NCBI RefSeq assembly: GCF_000613345.1
Contig: NZ_BAIS01000002.1
Coordinates: 57,138 to 121,137, forward strand
Direction: 5' to 3'
Origin: Prevotella disiens JCM 6334 = ATCC 29426
Lineage (GTDB): Bacteria > Bacteroidota > Bacteroidia > Bacteroidales > Bacteroidaceae
DNA length: 64,000 bases
This document shows positions 56,392 through 64,000 of this stretch, in pieces (positions within the stretch are counted from its first letter, which is position 1; each line of letters opens with the position of its first letter). The notes under the pieces are model-generated. The model was given only the letters and a program-made list of their open reading frames with translations, made no database searches and was not told the DNA's origin. A program made the translations under genes and the position numbers.

Positions 56392-58239
56392 TTATTCTAC
56401 AGTTACAGATTTTGCTAAATTTCTTGGTTGATCAACATCTTTACCTTTACAAACTGCGATGTGATAAGCTAACAACTGCAATGGAATAGTTGCCACCAAT
56501 GGTTCTAGACATTCCATTGTGTCAGGAAGTTCGATAACAGCATCGGCAATCTTAGAAATTGATTTATCACCTTTAGAAACAAGTGCTATCACACGTCCAT
56601 TGCGTGCCTTTATTTCTTGAATATTGCTGCGTACTTTTTCATACATTCCGTTGTGAGTTGCAATAGCAACCACTGGCATATCAGAGTCTATCAAGGCAAT
56701 AGGTCCATGTTTCATTTCAGCAGCAGGGTATCCTTCAGCATGAATATACGAAATTTCTTTCAATTTCAATGCACCTTCTAAAGCTACAGGATAACTAAAG
56801 CCACGACCTAAATACAAAAAATTTCTTGCATAAGTGAACGTACGAGCCATATCAGCTATTTGTTCGTTTGTTTTTAAAACTTCGTTTATTTTTTCAGGAA
56901 CTGCTGATAATTCCTTCACCATTTCTACATATTCTTTGTTCTTTATAGTGCCTTTTGCTTCTGCTAAAGTGAGGGCAAGCATAGTGAGAACAGTAACCTG
57001 ACCCGTAAATGCTTTTGTTGACGCAACACCAATTTCTGGACCAACGTGAATGTAAGTCCCCGTATCAGTGGCACGTGGAATACTTGAGCCAATAGCATTA
57101 CATATTCCATAGATGAAAGCACCATGCTCTTTTGCCAATTCAATAGCAGCAAGCGTATCAGCAGTTTCTCCACTTTGTGAAAGTGCAATCACAACATCAT
57201 CAGAAGATACAACAGGATTGCGATAACGGAACTCACTCGCATATTCTACATCAACAGGAATGCGACAAAACGTTTCCAAAAGTTGCTTTCCAATAAGACC
57301 TGCATGCCAACTTGTTCCACAAGCTACGATAATGATTCGTTTTGCGTTTAAAAGTCGCTGACGATAGTCAATGATAGCACTCAAAGTTACTTTATCATGT
57401 TCCACATTAATACGCCCACGCATACAATTGATAAGACAATCTGGCTGTTCAAATATTTCCTTGAGCATAAAATGAGGATAGCCAGCTTTTTCTATTTGAC
57501 CAAGATTGAGGTCAACTTTTGATACAACAGGTTCTAAAGCCTCGTTCAAAATGTTTACCACCTTTAGTTCTTCGCCCAACTTCATCACTGCAATGTTGCC
57601 ATCTTCAAGATAGACTACTTTATCGGTGTATTCTATAATAGGTGTAGCATCGGAACCAATAAAGAATTCTTCATCTCCTATTCCTACAACAAGCGGACTT
57701 TGCTTACGAGCAGCAATTATAGTATCAGGGTGAGTTTTATCAAGAATTGCAATAGCATACGCACCAATAACTTGATGCAAAGCTACTTGTACAGCAGTAA
57801 GTAAGTCTAAATTTTTCTTCTTTTGAATATATTCTACCAATTGTACCAATACCTCTGTGTCCGTATCCGATACGAAAGATACACCATGCTTTTTAAGATT
57901 TTTCTTTATTTCAGCATAATTTTCAATGATACCATTGTGAATAATCGCCAATTCCTTTGATTCAGAAAAGTGTGGGTGAGCGTTGGTTGATGATGGTTCT
58001 CCGTGTGTTGCCCAACGAGTATGTGCAATGCCTACCATACCTGTAATATCTTTTTCAGCACAAAACGCTTCTAACTCGCTGACTTTTCCTTTTGCTTTGT
58101 AAACGTTCAACTCGTTATTACTATTAATAAGCGCAACCCCAGAGCTATCATATCCTCTATATTCAAGTCTTTTTAGACCTTTTATTAATACAGGATAGGC
58201 TTCTCTTTTAGTACCTAAATATCCTACTATTCCACACAT
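56392..58239 (-). CDS. glmS: Glutamine--fructose-6-phosphate aminotransferase (isomerizing)
   Basis: Makes glucosamine-6-phosphate for cell wall and LPS. N-terminal GATase with Cys2 (MCGIVGYLGTK, LEYRGYDSSGVAL), then two SIS domains (VACGTSWHAGLIGKQLLETF; ARNFLYLGRGFSYPVALEGA) and the C-terminal tail DVDQPRNLAKSVTVE. 615 residues, intact. No glmS ribozyme sequence is visible in the 66-nt upstream gap. Upstream of purF-carA-carB, so three glutamine amidotransferases are adjacent. Confidence 0.96.
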   Translation of the reverse strand: MCGIVGYLGTKREAYPVLIKGLKRLEYRGYDSSGVALINSNNELNVYKAKGKVSELEAFCAEKDITGMVGIAHTRWATHGEPSSTNAHPHFSESKELAIIHNGIIENYAEIKKNLKKHGVSFVSDTDTEVLVQLVEYIQKKKNLDLLTAVQVALHQVIGAYAIAILDKTHPDTIIAARKQSPLVVGIGDEEFFIGSDATPIIEYTDKVVYLEDGNIAVMKLGEELKVVNILNEALEPVVSKVDLNLGQIEKAGYPHFMLKEIFEQPDCLINCMRGRINVEHDKVTLSAIIDYRQRLLNAKRIIIVACGTSWHAGLIGKQLLETFCRIPVDVEYASEFRYRNPVVSSDDVVIALSQSGETADTLAAIELAKEHGAFIYGICNAIGSSIPRATDTGTYIHVGPEIGVASTKAFTGQVTVLTMLALTLAEAKGTIKNKEYVEMVKELSAVPEKINEVLKTNEQIADMARTFTYARNFLYLGRGFSYPVALEGALKLKEISYIHAEGYPAAEMKHGPIALIDSDMPVVAIATHNGMYEKVRSNIQEIKARNGRVIALVSKGDKSISKIADAVIELPDTMECLEPLVATIPLQLLAYHIAVCKGKDVDQPRNLAKSVTVE

Positions 58240-58305
58240 GTATTATATTTCCTTTGTTGAAATTTTATTCTTAAATTAATGTATCTTTCTTAGCAAAAAA
58301 ATATT

Positions 58306-59088
58306 TTACCTCACTAATGTTATGATTAACGACACTATTGACGTTGTAACACCCAAAATTGTATACCAAATATTTGTATTACTGCTGAAGAATGTATTTC
58401 TTGCTTTTACCTTATGTGGTTCAACATAAACAATATCGTTTTGCTGTAAATAATAATAAGGTGAATTTATAATATTTGCATCGTTCATATTCAAACGCAC
58501 CTTATGCTTCTCACCAGTTTTATCTTCACGAATCAAAAGAATATTATCACGCTTACCATATACTGTCATATCTCCAGCTTGCGCCAAGGCTTCCATAATA
58601 TTAATTTTTTCAGTAGATACTGGTATTACTCCTGGAGCATTCACTTCCCCTATCACTGTAATTCGGTAACTGCTCATACGCACTGAAACTAATGGATTTT
58701 CTATACGCGCCAAGTAAGGTTGTATTTTACTTTTAATTAAATCTTCACATTCTGTTTTTGTTAATCCTGCAACATGAATTTTTCCAACAATGGGAAAAGT
58801 TATCATACCATCATTATCAACCAAATATCCAACAATCCTATTTTGTCCTCCACCACCTGCATTTGCAGGCTGCCTTAAATTAAAAGGCTCTGACGTTAGG
58901 GGATCGGTGGTTTGAACTAATATAGTAAGTTCATCTTTTGGCATTATCTTCGCATCATACAATCCTTTTGAAGCTGCTAAACTAATAGAGTCTATATTTT
59001 GTAAGTAAGCTACTTTCTTACTTGACCCACAGCCTACCATTAAAAGAATCACAGTGAACACTATGAATGAGATAAGTAATTTCTTCAT
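58306..59088 (-). CDS. Wza-type polysaccharide export lipoprotein
   Basis: 260 residues with a lipoprotein signal (lipobox MVGC, Cys20), a Poly_export domain (YDAKIMPKDELTILVQTTDP, VDNDGMITFPIVGKIHVAGL), an SLBB domain (SYRITVIGEVNAPGVIPVST) and a C-terminal membrane helix (about residues 236-258). It would be an outer-membrane pore component for capsule or EPS export. No other capsule gene, wzc or glycosyltransferase is nearby; the neighbour is glmS, 66 nt downstream. Its promoter box lies at 59167-59174 with a 70-nt leader. Confidence 0.87.
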   Translation of the reverse strand: MKKLLISFIVFTVILLMVGCGSSKKVAYLQNIDSISLAASKGLYDAKIMPKDELTILVQTTDPLTSEPFNLRQPANAGGGGQNRIVGYLVDNDGMITFPIVGKIHVAGLTKTECEDLIKSKIQPYLARIENPLVSVRMSSYRITVIGEVNAPGVIPVSTEKINIMEALAQAGDMTVYGKRDNILLIREDKTGEKHKVRLNMNDANIINSPYYYLQQNDIVYVEPHKVKARNTFFSSNTNIWYTILGVTTSIVSLIITLVR

Positions 59089-59166
59089 ATATTATAAATA
59101 TAATAACGTTATTTTGCGATTAGGAGTTTTTGTCCTTCACAAGAAACCCCACTCTCAATTGTGTTG

Positions 59167-59174
59167 CAAAAATA
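59167..59174 (-). promoter_or_regulatory. -7 box of the Wza-type gene
   Basis: Minus strand TATTTTTG, 78 nt upstream of the start; the leader contains a GAGTGGGGTTT...AAAACTCC inverted segment. Confidence 0.45.
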
Positions 59175-59443
59175 CTACTATTTTTTGAGAATTACAAAAG
59201 ATTAGTGTACTTTTCATTGTATAGATAAAAAATATTGTAAAACACAAAAAATATATTCAATTATCATAATGTTTCTATCTTATAATTGATTTGTATCAAT
59301 TTTATGCAAATTGTTTCATTTATAATTCTGTAAGTTTAAATCTTCATCTTTTTACCAACTTGTCGTTAGATTCATTACACCATGATTTTATTGAGCAATA
59401 AAAAAAGAATGCCATAAATGAAACATTAGTAAAAAGTTTTTGC
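59175..59443. other. AT-rich intergenic stretch without recognisable features
   Basis: No credible frame, repeat or RNA structure seen between the wza-type promoter and the ansA promoter. Confidence 0.55.
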
Positions 59444-59451
59444 TAACTTTG
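59444..59451 (+). promoter_or_regulatory. -7 box of ansA
   Basis: TAACTTTG lies 19 nt before the ATG; no TTTG 19-20 nt upstream. Confidence 0.55.
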
Positions 59452-59470
59452 CAACAAAGATAACTTTAGC

Positions 59471-60520
59471 ATGAAAAGAACAGAGAAAGTTTTACTGATT
59501 TACACAGGTGGTACAATTGGTATGGGTTGCAACCCAATAACAGGTGCTTTAGAACCTTTAGATTTCGATCACCTCGCTGATAATGTTCCTGAATTTAAAT
59601 TGATACCAACAGCTATTGACACTTATCAATTTATCCCAGCAATTGACTCTTCAAACATGTCGCCAGAATTTTGGGCGCAAATAGTAAGTATCATCGTTGA
59701 AAAGTATGACTATTACGATGGATTTGTCATTCTCCACGGAACAGACACCATGTCTTACACAGCTTCGGCATTATCTTTTATGCTCGAAAATCTTACAAAA
59801 CCTGTAATTCTTACAGGTTCACAACTTCCTATTGGTCAATTACGTACCGATGGAAAGGAAAACCTTATGACAAGTCTTGAACTTGCAGCAGCTCATCATC
59901 ATGACGGAACTCCGATGGTGCCAGAAGTGTGTATCTATTTCAATGGACACCTTTTGCGCGGCAATCGTTCTACAAAACAAAATGCTGACGAACTCAACGC
60001 TTTCGATTCTTTTAATTTCCCTCATCTTTGCGAAGCTGGAGTAAGTTTCAATTTCCAAACTCACCACATTCTAAAACCCGACTATACAAAACCAATGGTA
60101 CCTCATTTAGAGATGAATAGCAACGTTTTTGTATTTTCATTGTTCCCAGGGGCAGAGGAAAACATTGTAAAACATATTCTTGATGCACCTGAACTGCGAG
60201 GAATCGTAATGCGTACCTATGGAAGTGGAAATGCACCACATACACCTTGGCTAATGAAACTCTTGAAAGAGGCCTCTCAACGTGGTGTTGTTACCGTGAA
60301 TGTAAGCCAATGTATTAGTGGTCAAGCTGATATGAATCGCTACGACACAGGCTACCAACTCAAAGATGCTGGCGTTGTTAGCGGCTATGATACAACAGTT
60401 GAGGCTGCCCTTACCAAACTCATGTTACTCCAAGCACAATATGACGACCCTGAAATGGTGCGCCAATACATGAACAAATCTATTGCAGGAGAAATAACAA
60501 TTCCAGCTACACTATTATAA
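59471..60520 (+). CDS. ansA: Type I (cytoplasmic) L-asparaginase
   Basis: Hydrolyses asparagine to aspartate and ammonia. 349 residues, no signal peptide. The two asparaginase signatures are present: LLIYTGGTIGMG (nucleophilic Thr) and GFVILHGTDTMSYTASALSF, with LTGSQLPIGQLRTDGKENLM. Length and the absence of a signal fit the type I enzyme. Single gene with its own promoter and terminator, divergent from the Wza-glmS-purF-carAB run. Confidence 0.93.
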   Translation: MKRTEKVLLIYTGGTIGMGCNPITGALEPLDFDHLADNVPEFKLIPTAIDTYQFIPAIDSSNMSPEFWAQIVSIIVEKYDYYDGFVILHGTDTMSYTASALSFMLENLTKPVILTGSQLPIGQLRTDGKENLMTSLELAAAHHHDGTPMVPEVCIYFNGHLLRGNRSTKQNADELNAFDSFNFPHLCEAGVSFNFQTHHILKPDYTKPMVPHLEMNSNVFVFSLFPGAEENIVKHILDAPELRGIVMRTYGSGNAPHTPWLMKLLKEASQRGVVTVNVSQCISGQADMNRYDTGYQLKDAGVVSGYDTTVEAALTKLMLLQAQYDDPEMVRQYMNKSIAGEITIPATLL

Positions 60521-60545
60521 GTAATTGTCTGAAAACGATTTATAT

Positions 60546-60579
60546 GAGGGTGTGTCAAAATAGCCACACCCTCTTTTTT
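60546..60579 (+). terminator. Terminator of ansA
   Basis: GAGGGTGTG and CACACCCTC form a 9-bp stem followed by six T. The same loop sequence TCAAAATAG resembles ends of some Bacteroidetes insertion sequences, but no transposase is near. Confidence 0.85.
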
Positions 60580-60698
60580 ATGCACAAAGCCCCGACTTTC
60601 TCAAGCCATGGCTTTGTTATTTTGTAAGCTATTTGTAAGTTTTGCCGTTTATTTGGCTCATTTTCTGCGGTCAAATGAACGAACTGCCTAAAAATAGA

Positions 60699-60738
60699 TT
60701 AGGCTGTAATGTCTGATTATCAGTCCATTACAGCCTAA
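60699..60738 (-). terminator. Terminator of ppdK
   Basis: TTAGGCTGTAATG and CATTACAGCCTAA form a 13-bp perfect stem; minus strand continues with CTATTTTTAGG. It lies 25 nt after the ppdK stop. Confidence 0.8.
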
Positions 60739-60762
60739 TTCAATAATTATCTATATCTCTAA

Positions 60763-63483
60763 TCAATCCTCTATTGCAGCCTGTGCCGCTGCTAAACGAG
60801 CGATTGGCACACGGAATGGAGAGCAACTTACATAATTAAGACCTACACGATGGCAGAACTTAACTGATGATGGTTCGCCGCCATGTTCACCGCAAATACC
60901 ACATTTCAGGTTATTACGAGTCTTGCGACCCTTCTCTACTGCAATCTTAATAAGTTGTCCTACTCCTTCTTGGTCAAGTACTTGGAATGGGTCAACGTCC
61001 AAAATCTTCTTTTCAAGATAGCTTGGCAAGAAACTTGCAATATCATCTCGACTATAACCGAAGGTCATTTGTGTCAAGTCGTTTGTACCAAAACTAAAGT
61101 ATTCTGCCTTGCTTGCAATCAAATCGGCTGTTAAAGCTGCACGTGGAATCTCTATCATTGTGCCAACCTTGAATGGAACTTCAACGCCTTCAGCTTCAAA
61201 AATCTTCTTGGCAGTTTTGCGAATGATAGCCTCTTGGTTATCAAGTTCGTTCACAATACCTACTAATGGTACCATGATTTCAGGCATTGGATTGAATCCT
61301 TCCTTCTTCAATTGAACAGCAGCACCGAGGATTGCGCGTGTTTGCATCGCTGTAATTTCAGGGAATGTATTACCCAATCGGCAACCACGAAGACCTAACA
61401 TTGGATTGTGCTCAGACAAAGAGTTTACACGATTGAAGATAAATTGAACGCTAACACCCATTTCTTTAGCCATGATTTCTTGTCCTTCAGCATCGTGAGG
61501 TACAAATTCATGCAATGGAGGGTCTAACAAACGAATGTTTACAGGCATTCCGTCCATACATTTTAGGATACCATAGAAGTCTTGTTTCTGATAAGGCAAT
61601 AACTTTTCGAGTGCCTTTTCACGTCCTTCAACAGTATCGGAAAGAATCATTTCACGCATGGCTTTAATCTTCAAATCCTCGAAGAACATATGCTCAGTAC
61701 GGCAAAGTCCAATACCAACAGCACCGAATGTGCGTGCTACTTCAGCGTCGTGTGGTGTATCAGCGTTTGTACGAACGACTAATTTAGTATACTTTTCGCA
61801 AAGATTCATCAATTTTGCAAAATCTCCTGTTACTTCAGCAGCCTTTGTTTGAACCTCTCCGTAATAAACTTCACCAGTAGAACCATTCAATGAGAGGTAA
61901 TCGCCTTCATGCAATACTGTTCCGTCAATCTCAACAGTACGTTTCTTATAATCTATAATAATACCACCAGCACCACTAACGCAGCATTTACCCATACCAC
62001 GAGCCACTACAGCAGCGTGAGAAGTCATACCACCACGTGCAGTAAGAATACCTTCTGCGGCTGACATACCTGCCAAGTCCTCTGGAGAAGTTTCGATACG
62101 AACCATCACAACAGAACGACCATCTTCACGCCACTTAGCAGCATCATCAGCAAAGAATACGATTTGTCCACAAGCAGCACCTGGAGAAGCAGGAAGACCA
62201 CGTGTCAAAACACGAGCTTGCGCCAATGCTTCTTTATCGAATATAGGGTGTAAAAGTTCATCAAGTTTATTTGGCTCGCAACGCTTAATAGCTGTCTTTT
62301 CGTCAATCTCTCCTTTATCAAGCAAATCCATTGCAATTTTAACCATCGCCGTACCAGTACGCTTACCATTACGAGTTTGCAAGAACCAAAGTTTACCATC
62401 TTGTACGGTAAATTCCATATCTTGCATATCGTGATAATGCTTTTCTAATTTGTCTTGAATAGCATTCAACTGAGCATAAATCTCAGGCATTGCTTCTTCC
62501 ATTGAAGGGTATTTTGAGCTACGAATTTCTTCTTCGATATCTTGCTGTTTTGCCCAACGTTTTGAACCTTCCAATGTAATTTGTTGTGGAGTACGGATAC
62601 CTGCAACAACGTCTTCACCTTGTGCATTTACCAAATATTCACCATTGAAAACGTTTTCACCTGTGCCTGCATCACGAGAGAAGCATACACCTGTTGCAGA
62701 AGTATCACCCATGTTACCGAATACCATGGCTTGAACTGTAACTGCTGTACCCCATTCTTGTGGAATACCCTCCATTTTGCGATAAAGGATAGCACGTTCG
62801 TTCATCCATGAAGTGAATACTGCACAAATAGCACCCCAAAGTTGTTCCATAGGGTCTGATGGGAAATCATTTCCTGTTTGACTTTTAATCGCTTTTTTAA
62901 ATTCTACAACCAATTTCTTTAAGTCGTCAACGTTCATTTCATTGTCCAACTTAATACCACGTTCTGCTTTAACTTTTTGAATAATAGCTTCGAATGGATC
63001 AATATCCTCTTTATTTTCAGGCTTCATACCCAATACAACATCGCCATACATCTGAACAAAACGACGATAGCTATCGTATGCGAAACGTTCGTTGCCAGTC
63101 TTTTTTGCAAGTCCCTCAACAACGGTATCATTCAAACCTAAGTTAAGAATTGTGTCCATCATACCTGGCATTGACGCACGAGCTCCTGAACGCACACTAA
63201 CTAAAAGCGGATTTGATGGGTCGCCAAACTTTGAATTCATCAAGTCTTCAATATGTTTGACACTTTTTTTAACCTCTTCGGTTAAAATTTCTACAACTTT
63301 CTCTTTTCCTTTTTCAAAATATTCGTTACAAACGTCGGTAGTAATTGTAAAGCCAGGAGGAACTGGTACACCAATTAAATTCATTTCTGCAAGATTGGCA
63401 CCCTTGCCACCCAGCAAATTTCTCATATCAGCTTTTCCTTCGGCCTTACCATTACCGAAAGTATAAACTCTTTTCTCTGCCAT
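60763..63483 (-). CDS. ppdK: Pyruvate, phosphate dikinase
   Basis: Interconverts pyruvate, ATP and phosphate with PEP, AMP and pyrophosphate, for PPi-linked glycolysis/gluconeogenesis. The 906 residues have the nucleotide-binding N-terminus (LLGGKGANLAEMNLIGVPVP), the phospho-histidine domain GGMTSHAAVVARGMGKCCVS, and the PEP-binding TIM barrel with FSFGTNDLTQMTFGYSRDD and the catalytic Cys region CGICGEHGGEP. Frame is intact and length typical. Promoter at 63523-63554. Confidence 0.96.
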   Translation of the reverse strand: MAEKRVYTFGNGKAEGKADMRNLLGGKGANLAEMNLIGVPVPPGFTITTDVCNEYFEKGKEKVVEILTEEVKKSVKHIEDLMNSKFGDPSNPLLVSVRSGARASMPGMMDTILNLGLNDTVVEGLAKKTGNERFAYDSYRRFVQMYGDVVLGMKPENKEDIDPFEAIIQKVKAERGIKLDNEMNVDDLKKLVVEFKKAIKSQTGNDFPSDPMEQLWGAICAVFTSWMNERAILYRKMEGIPQEWGTAVTVQAMVFGNMGDTSATGVCFSRDAGTGENVFNGEYLVNAQGEDVVAGIRTPQQITLEGSKRWAKQQDIEEEIRSSKYPSMEEAMPEIYAQLNAIQDKLEKHYHDMQDMEFTVQDGKLWFLQTRNGKRTGTAMVKIAMDLLDKGEIDEKTAIKRCEPNKLDELLHPIFDKEALAQARVLTRGLPASPGAACGQIVFFADDAAKWREDGRSVVMVRIETSPEDLAGMSAAEGILTARGGMTSHAAVVARGMGKCCVSGAGGIIIDYKKRTVEIDGTVLHEGDYLSLNGSTGEVYYGEVQTKAAEVTGDFAKLMNLCEKYTKLVVRTNADTPHDAEVARTFGAVGIGLCRTEHMFFEDLKIKAMREMILSDTVEGREKALEKLLPYQKQDFYGILKCMDGMPVNIRLLDPPLHEFVPHDAEGQEIMAKEMGVSVQFIFNRVNSLSEHNPMLGLRGCRLGNTFPEITAMQTRAILGAAVQLKKEGFNPMPEIMVPLVGIVNELDNQEAIIRKTAKKIFEAEGVEVPFKVGTMIEIPRAALTADLIASKAEYFSFGTNDLTQMTFGYSRDDIASFLPSYLEKKILDVDPFQVLDQEGVGQLIKIAVEKGRKTRNNLKCGICGEHGGEPSSVKFCHRVGLNYVSCSPFRVPIARLAAAQAAIED

Positions 63484-63522
63484 AATAATTATGTAAATAT
63501 TTAAATCTTATTTTCGTTAGTG

Positions 63523-63554
63523 CAAATATAACTATAAATTAACAATGTAGCAAA
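63523..63554 (-). promoter_or_regulatory. Promoter of ppdK
   Basis: Minus strand TTTG (63554-63551), 20-nt spacer, TATATTTG (63530-63523), 40 nt upstream of the ATG. Confidence 0.75.
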
Positions 63555-63953
63555 TTTTTAGTAAGGAAATGCCATATAAAGATTACATTTTATGCTTTTT
63601 TGATGTTTTATGCTTTCAAATAGTTTTTCGCAAATCATAATATATTTGTTCTTGATAATACCTTTTCATAACCACAGCAAAATATTTAATTTAAAATTGA
63701 AACAGCTCAAACCATGTAAAGATGTGTAATTTTTCATATGATATTCGGAATATCATTGATATAAAGCAACTTAACTATAAAAAATGATTTTATAAATTTA
63801 TAAAGTTGGATTCTTTGTATTTCCATTTAAAATCCAATACAAAAATTACAGAAAGGGAATTTTATTTATGCAAATCAATTGAATAAATATAAAATACTTT
63901 TATTTGTGAGAAACAATAAATTCAAAATATCATGCTTAATACATCTAATGTCA
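63555..63953. other. AT-rich intergenic stretch, no gene seen
   Basis: Very AT-rich with no credible frame. A plus-strand TATATTTG at 63641-63648 could be a promoter for something beyond the window but has no -33 element. Confidence 0.5.
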
Positions 63954-63987
63954 AAACCTATTGTTTTGAAAATAAAACAATAGGTTT
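63954..63987. repeat. Dispersed palindrome AAACCTATTGTTTT / AAAACAATAGGTTT
   Basis: A 14-bp perfect stem identical in core to the hairpin at 32655-32693, followed by AAGCATAAAAAAT, a motif also seen near 32577 and 36007. Confidence 0.75.
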
Positions 63988-64000
63988 AAGCATAAAAAAT

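Noticed and set aside
56240..58300. glmS ribozyme upstream of glmS
   Set aside because: The 66-nt gap upstream of glmS is too short and shows no conserved core; the ribozyme is mainly known from Firmicutes.
60580..60690. Insertion-sequence remnant between ansA and ppdK
   Set aside because: The terminator loop resembles some IS ends and a short open frame exists, but there is no transposase similarity or target duplication I can see.
1..64000. tRNA, rRNA, prophage or integrative element genes
   Set aside because: No T-arm GTTCGAATCC-type sequences, rRNA segments, integrase or transposase motifs were seen anywhere in the window.

Overview
The window is about 64 kb of AT-rich chromosome from a Bacteroidales bacterium, most probably Prevotellaceae. 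Three things point there. Promoter candidates follow the Bacteroidetes pattern TTTG, 17-20 nt, TAnnTTTG, and Shine-Dalgarno sequences are scarce. Phylum-typical genes are present: the type IX secretion protein PorQ next to cmk, a TonB-dependent receptor, an S16 with an Ala/Glu/Lys-rich tail, a PurF with a short propeptide, and the AddAB-like nuclease pair. The gene content is mostly housekeeping. I see no prophage, integrase, transposase, CRISPR array, tRNA or rRNA.

Layout. 1-5.2 kb: mazG (cut by the window edge), valS, a clostripain-family lipoprotein and ribE. 5.2-5.5 kb: a structured noncoding RNA with its own promoter and terminator (6S-like candidate). 5.5-11.4 kb: a complete glycine cleavage operon, gcvT-gcvH-gcvPA-gcvPB-lpd. 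11.6-15.3 kb: rplT, rpmI, infC and thrS. 15.7-16.6 kb: three small envelope-type proteins (YtxH-like, holin-like, unknown). 16.8-20 kb: SPOR lipoprotein, ruvX, def, TPR protein, then a lipoprotein with a LEA-like tail. 20.1-24.8 kb: tonB, prenyl synthase, unknown, tatD and a PagL-like deacylase. 24.9-26.6 kb: porQ-cmk. 26.8-35.7 kb: TonB-dependent receptor, zinc-ribbon membrane protein, peptidase U32, rpsP, a second zinc-ribbon protein and a GH25 lysozyme. 36-45.6 kb: addA-like, addB-like, pcrA and mtgA. 45.9 kb: a short intergenic small-RNA candidate. 46.1-49.9 kb: glnS, TPR protein and a divergent sigma-70 factor. 50.1-59.1 kb: a minus-strand run of a Wza-type export lipoprotein, glmS, purF, carA and carB. 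59.5-63.5 kb: ansA and ppdK.

Three things stand out. (1) Six long genes (valS, the U32 peptidase, addA, addB, pcrA, carB) have broken frames. Every break is a one-base change, and in five or six cases restoring one C in a GCC/CCC context on the coding strand gives back the family consensus and a normal length. addA has an additional A9 run. This looks like systematic sequence error rather than gene decay. (2) Two intergenic transcripts are defined by strong promoters and terminators, at about 5232-5495 and 45888-45973 on the minus strand. (3) A family of short intergenic repeats (22-bp GCCTATTTTG units and AAACCTATTGTTTT palindromes) recurs at several loci.

Functionally, the gcv operon supplies one-carbon units and ammonia. 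The glmS-purF-carAB run gathers glutamine-dependent amidotransferases beside an asparaginase. The thrS-infC-rpmI-rplT, glnS-TPR-sigma and rpsP units serve translation and gene expression. tonB, porQ, the TonB-dependent receptor, the PagL-like protein, mtgA, GH25 and the Wza-like protein serve the cell envelope. All calls come from reading the sequence; no database search was run.
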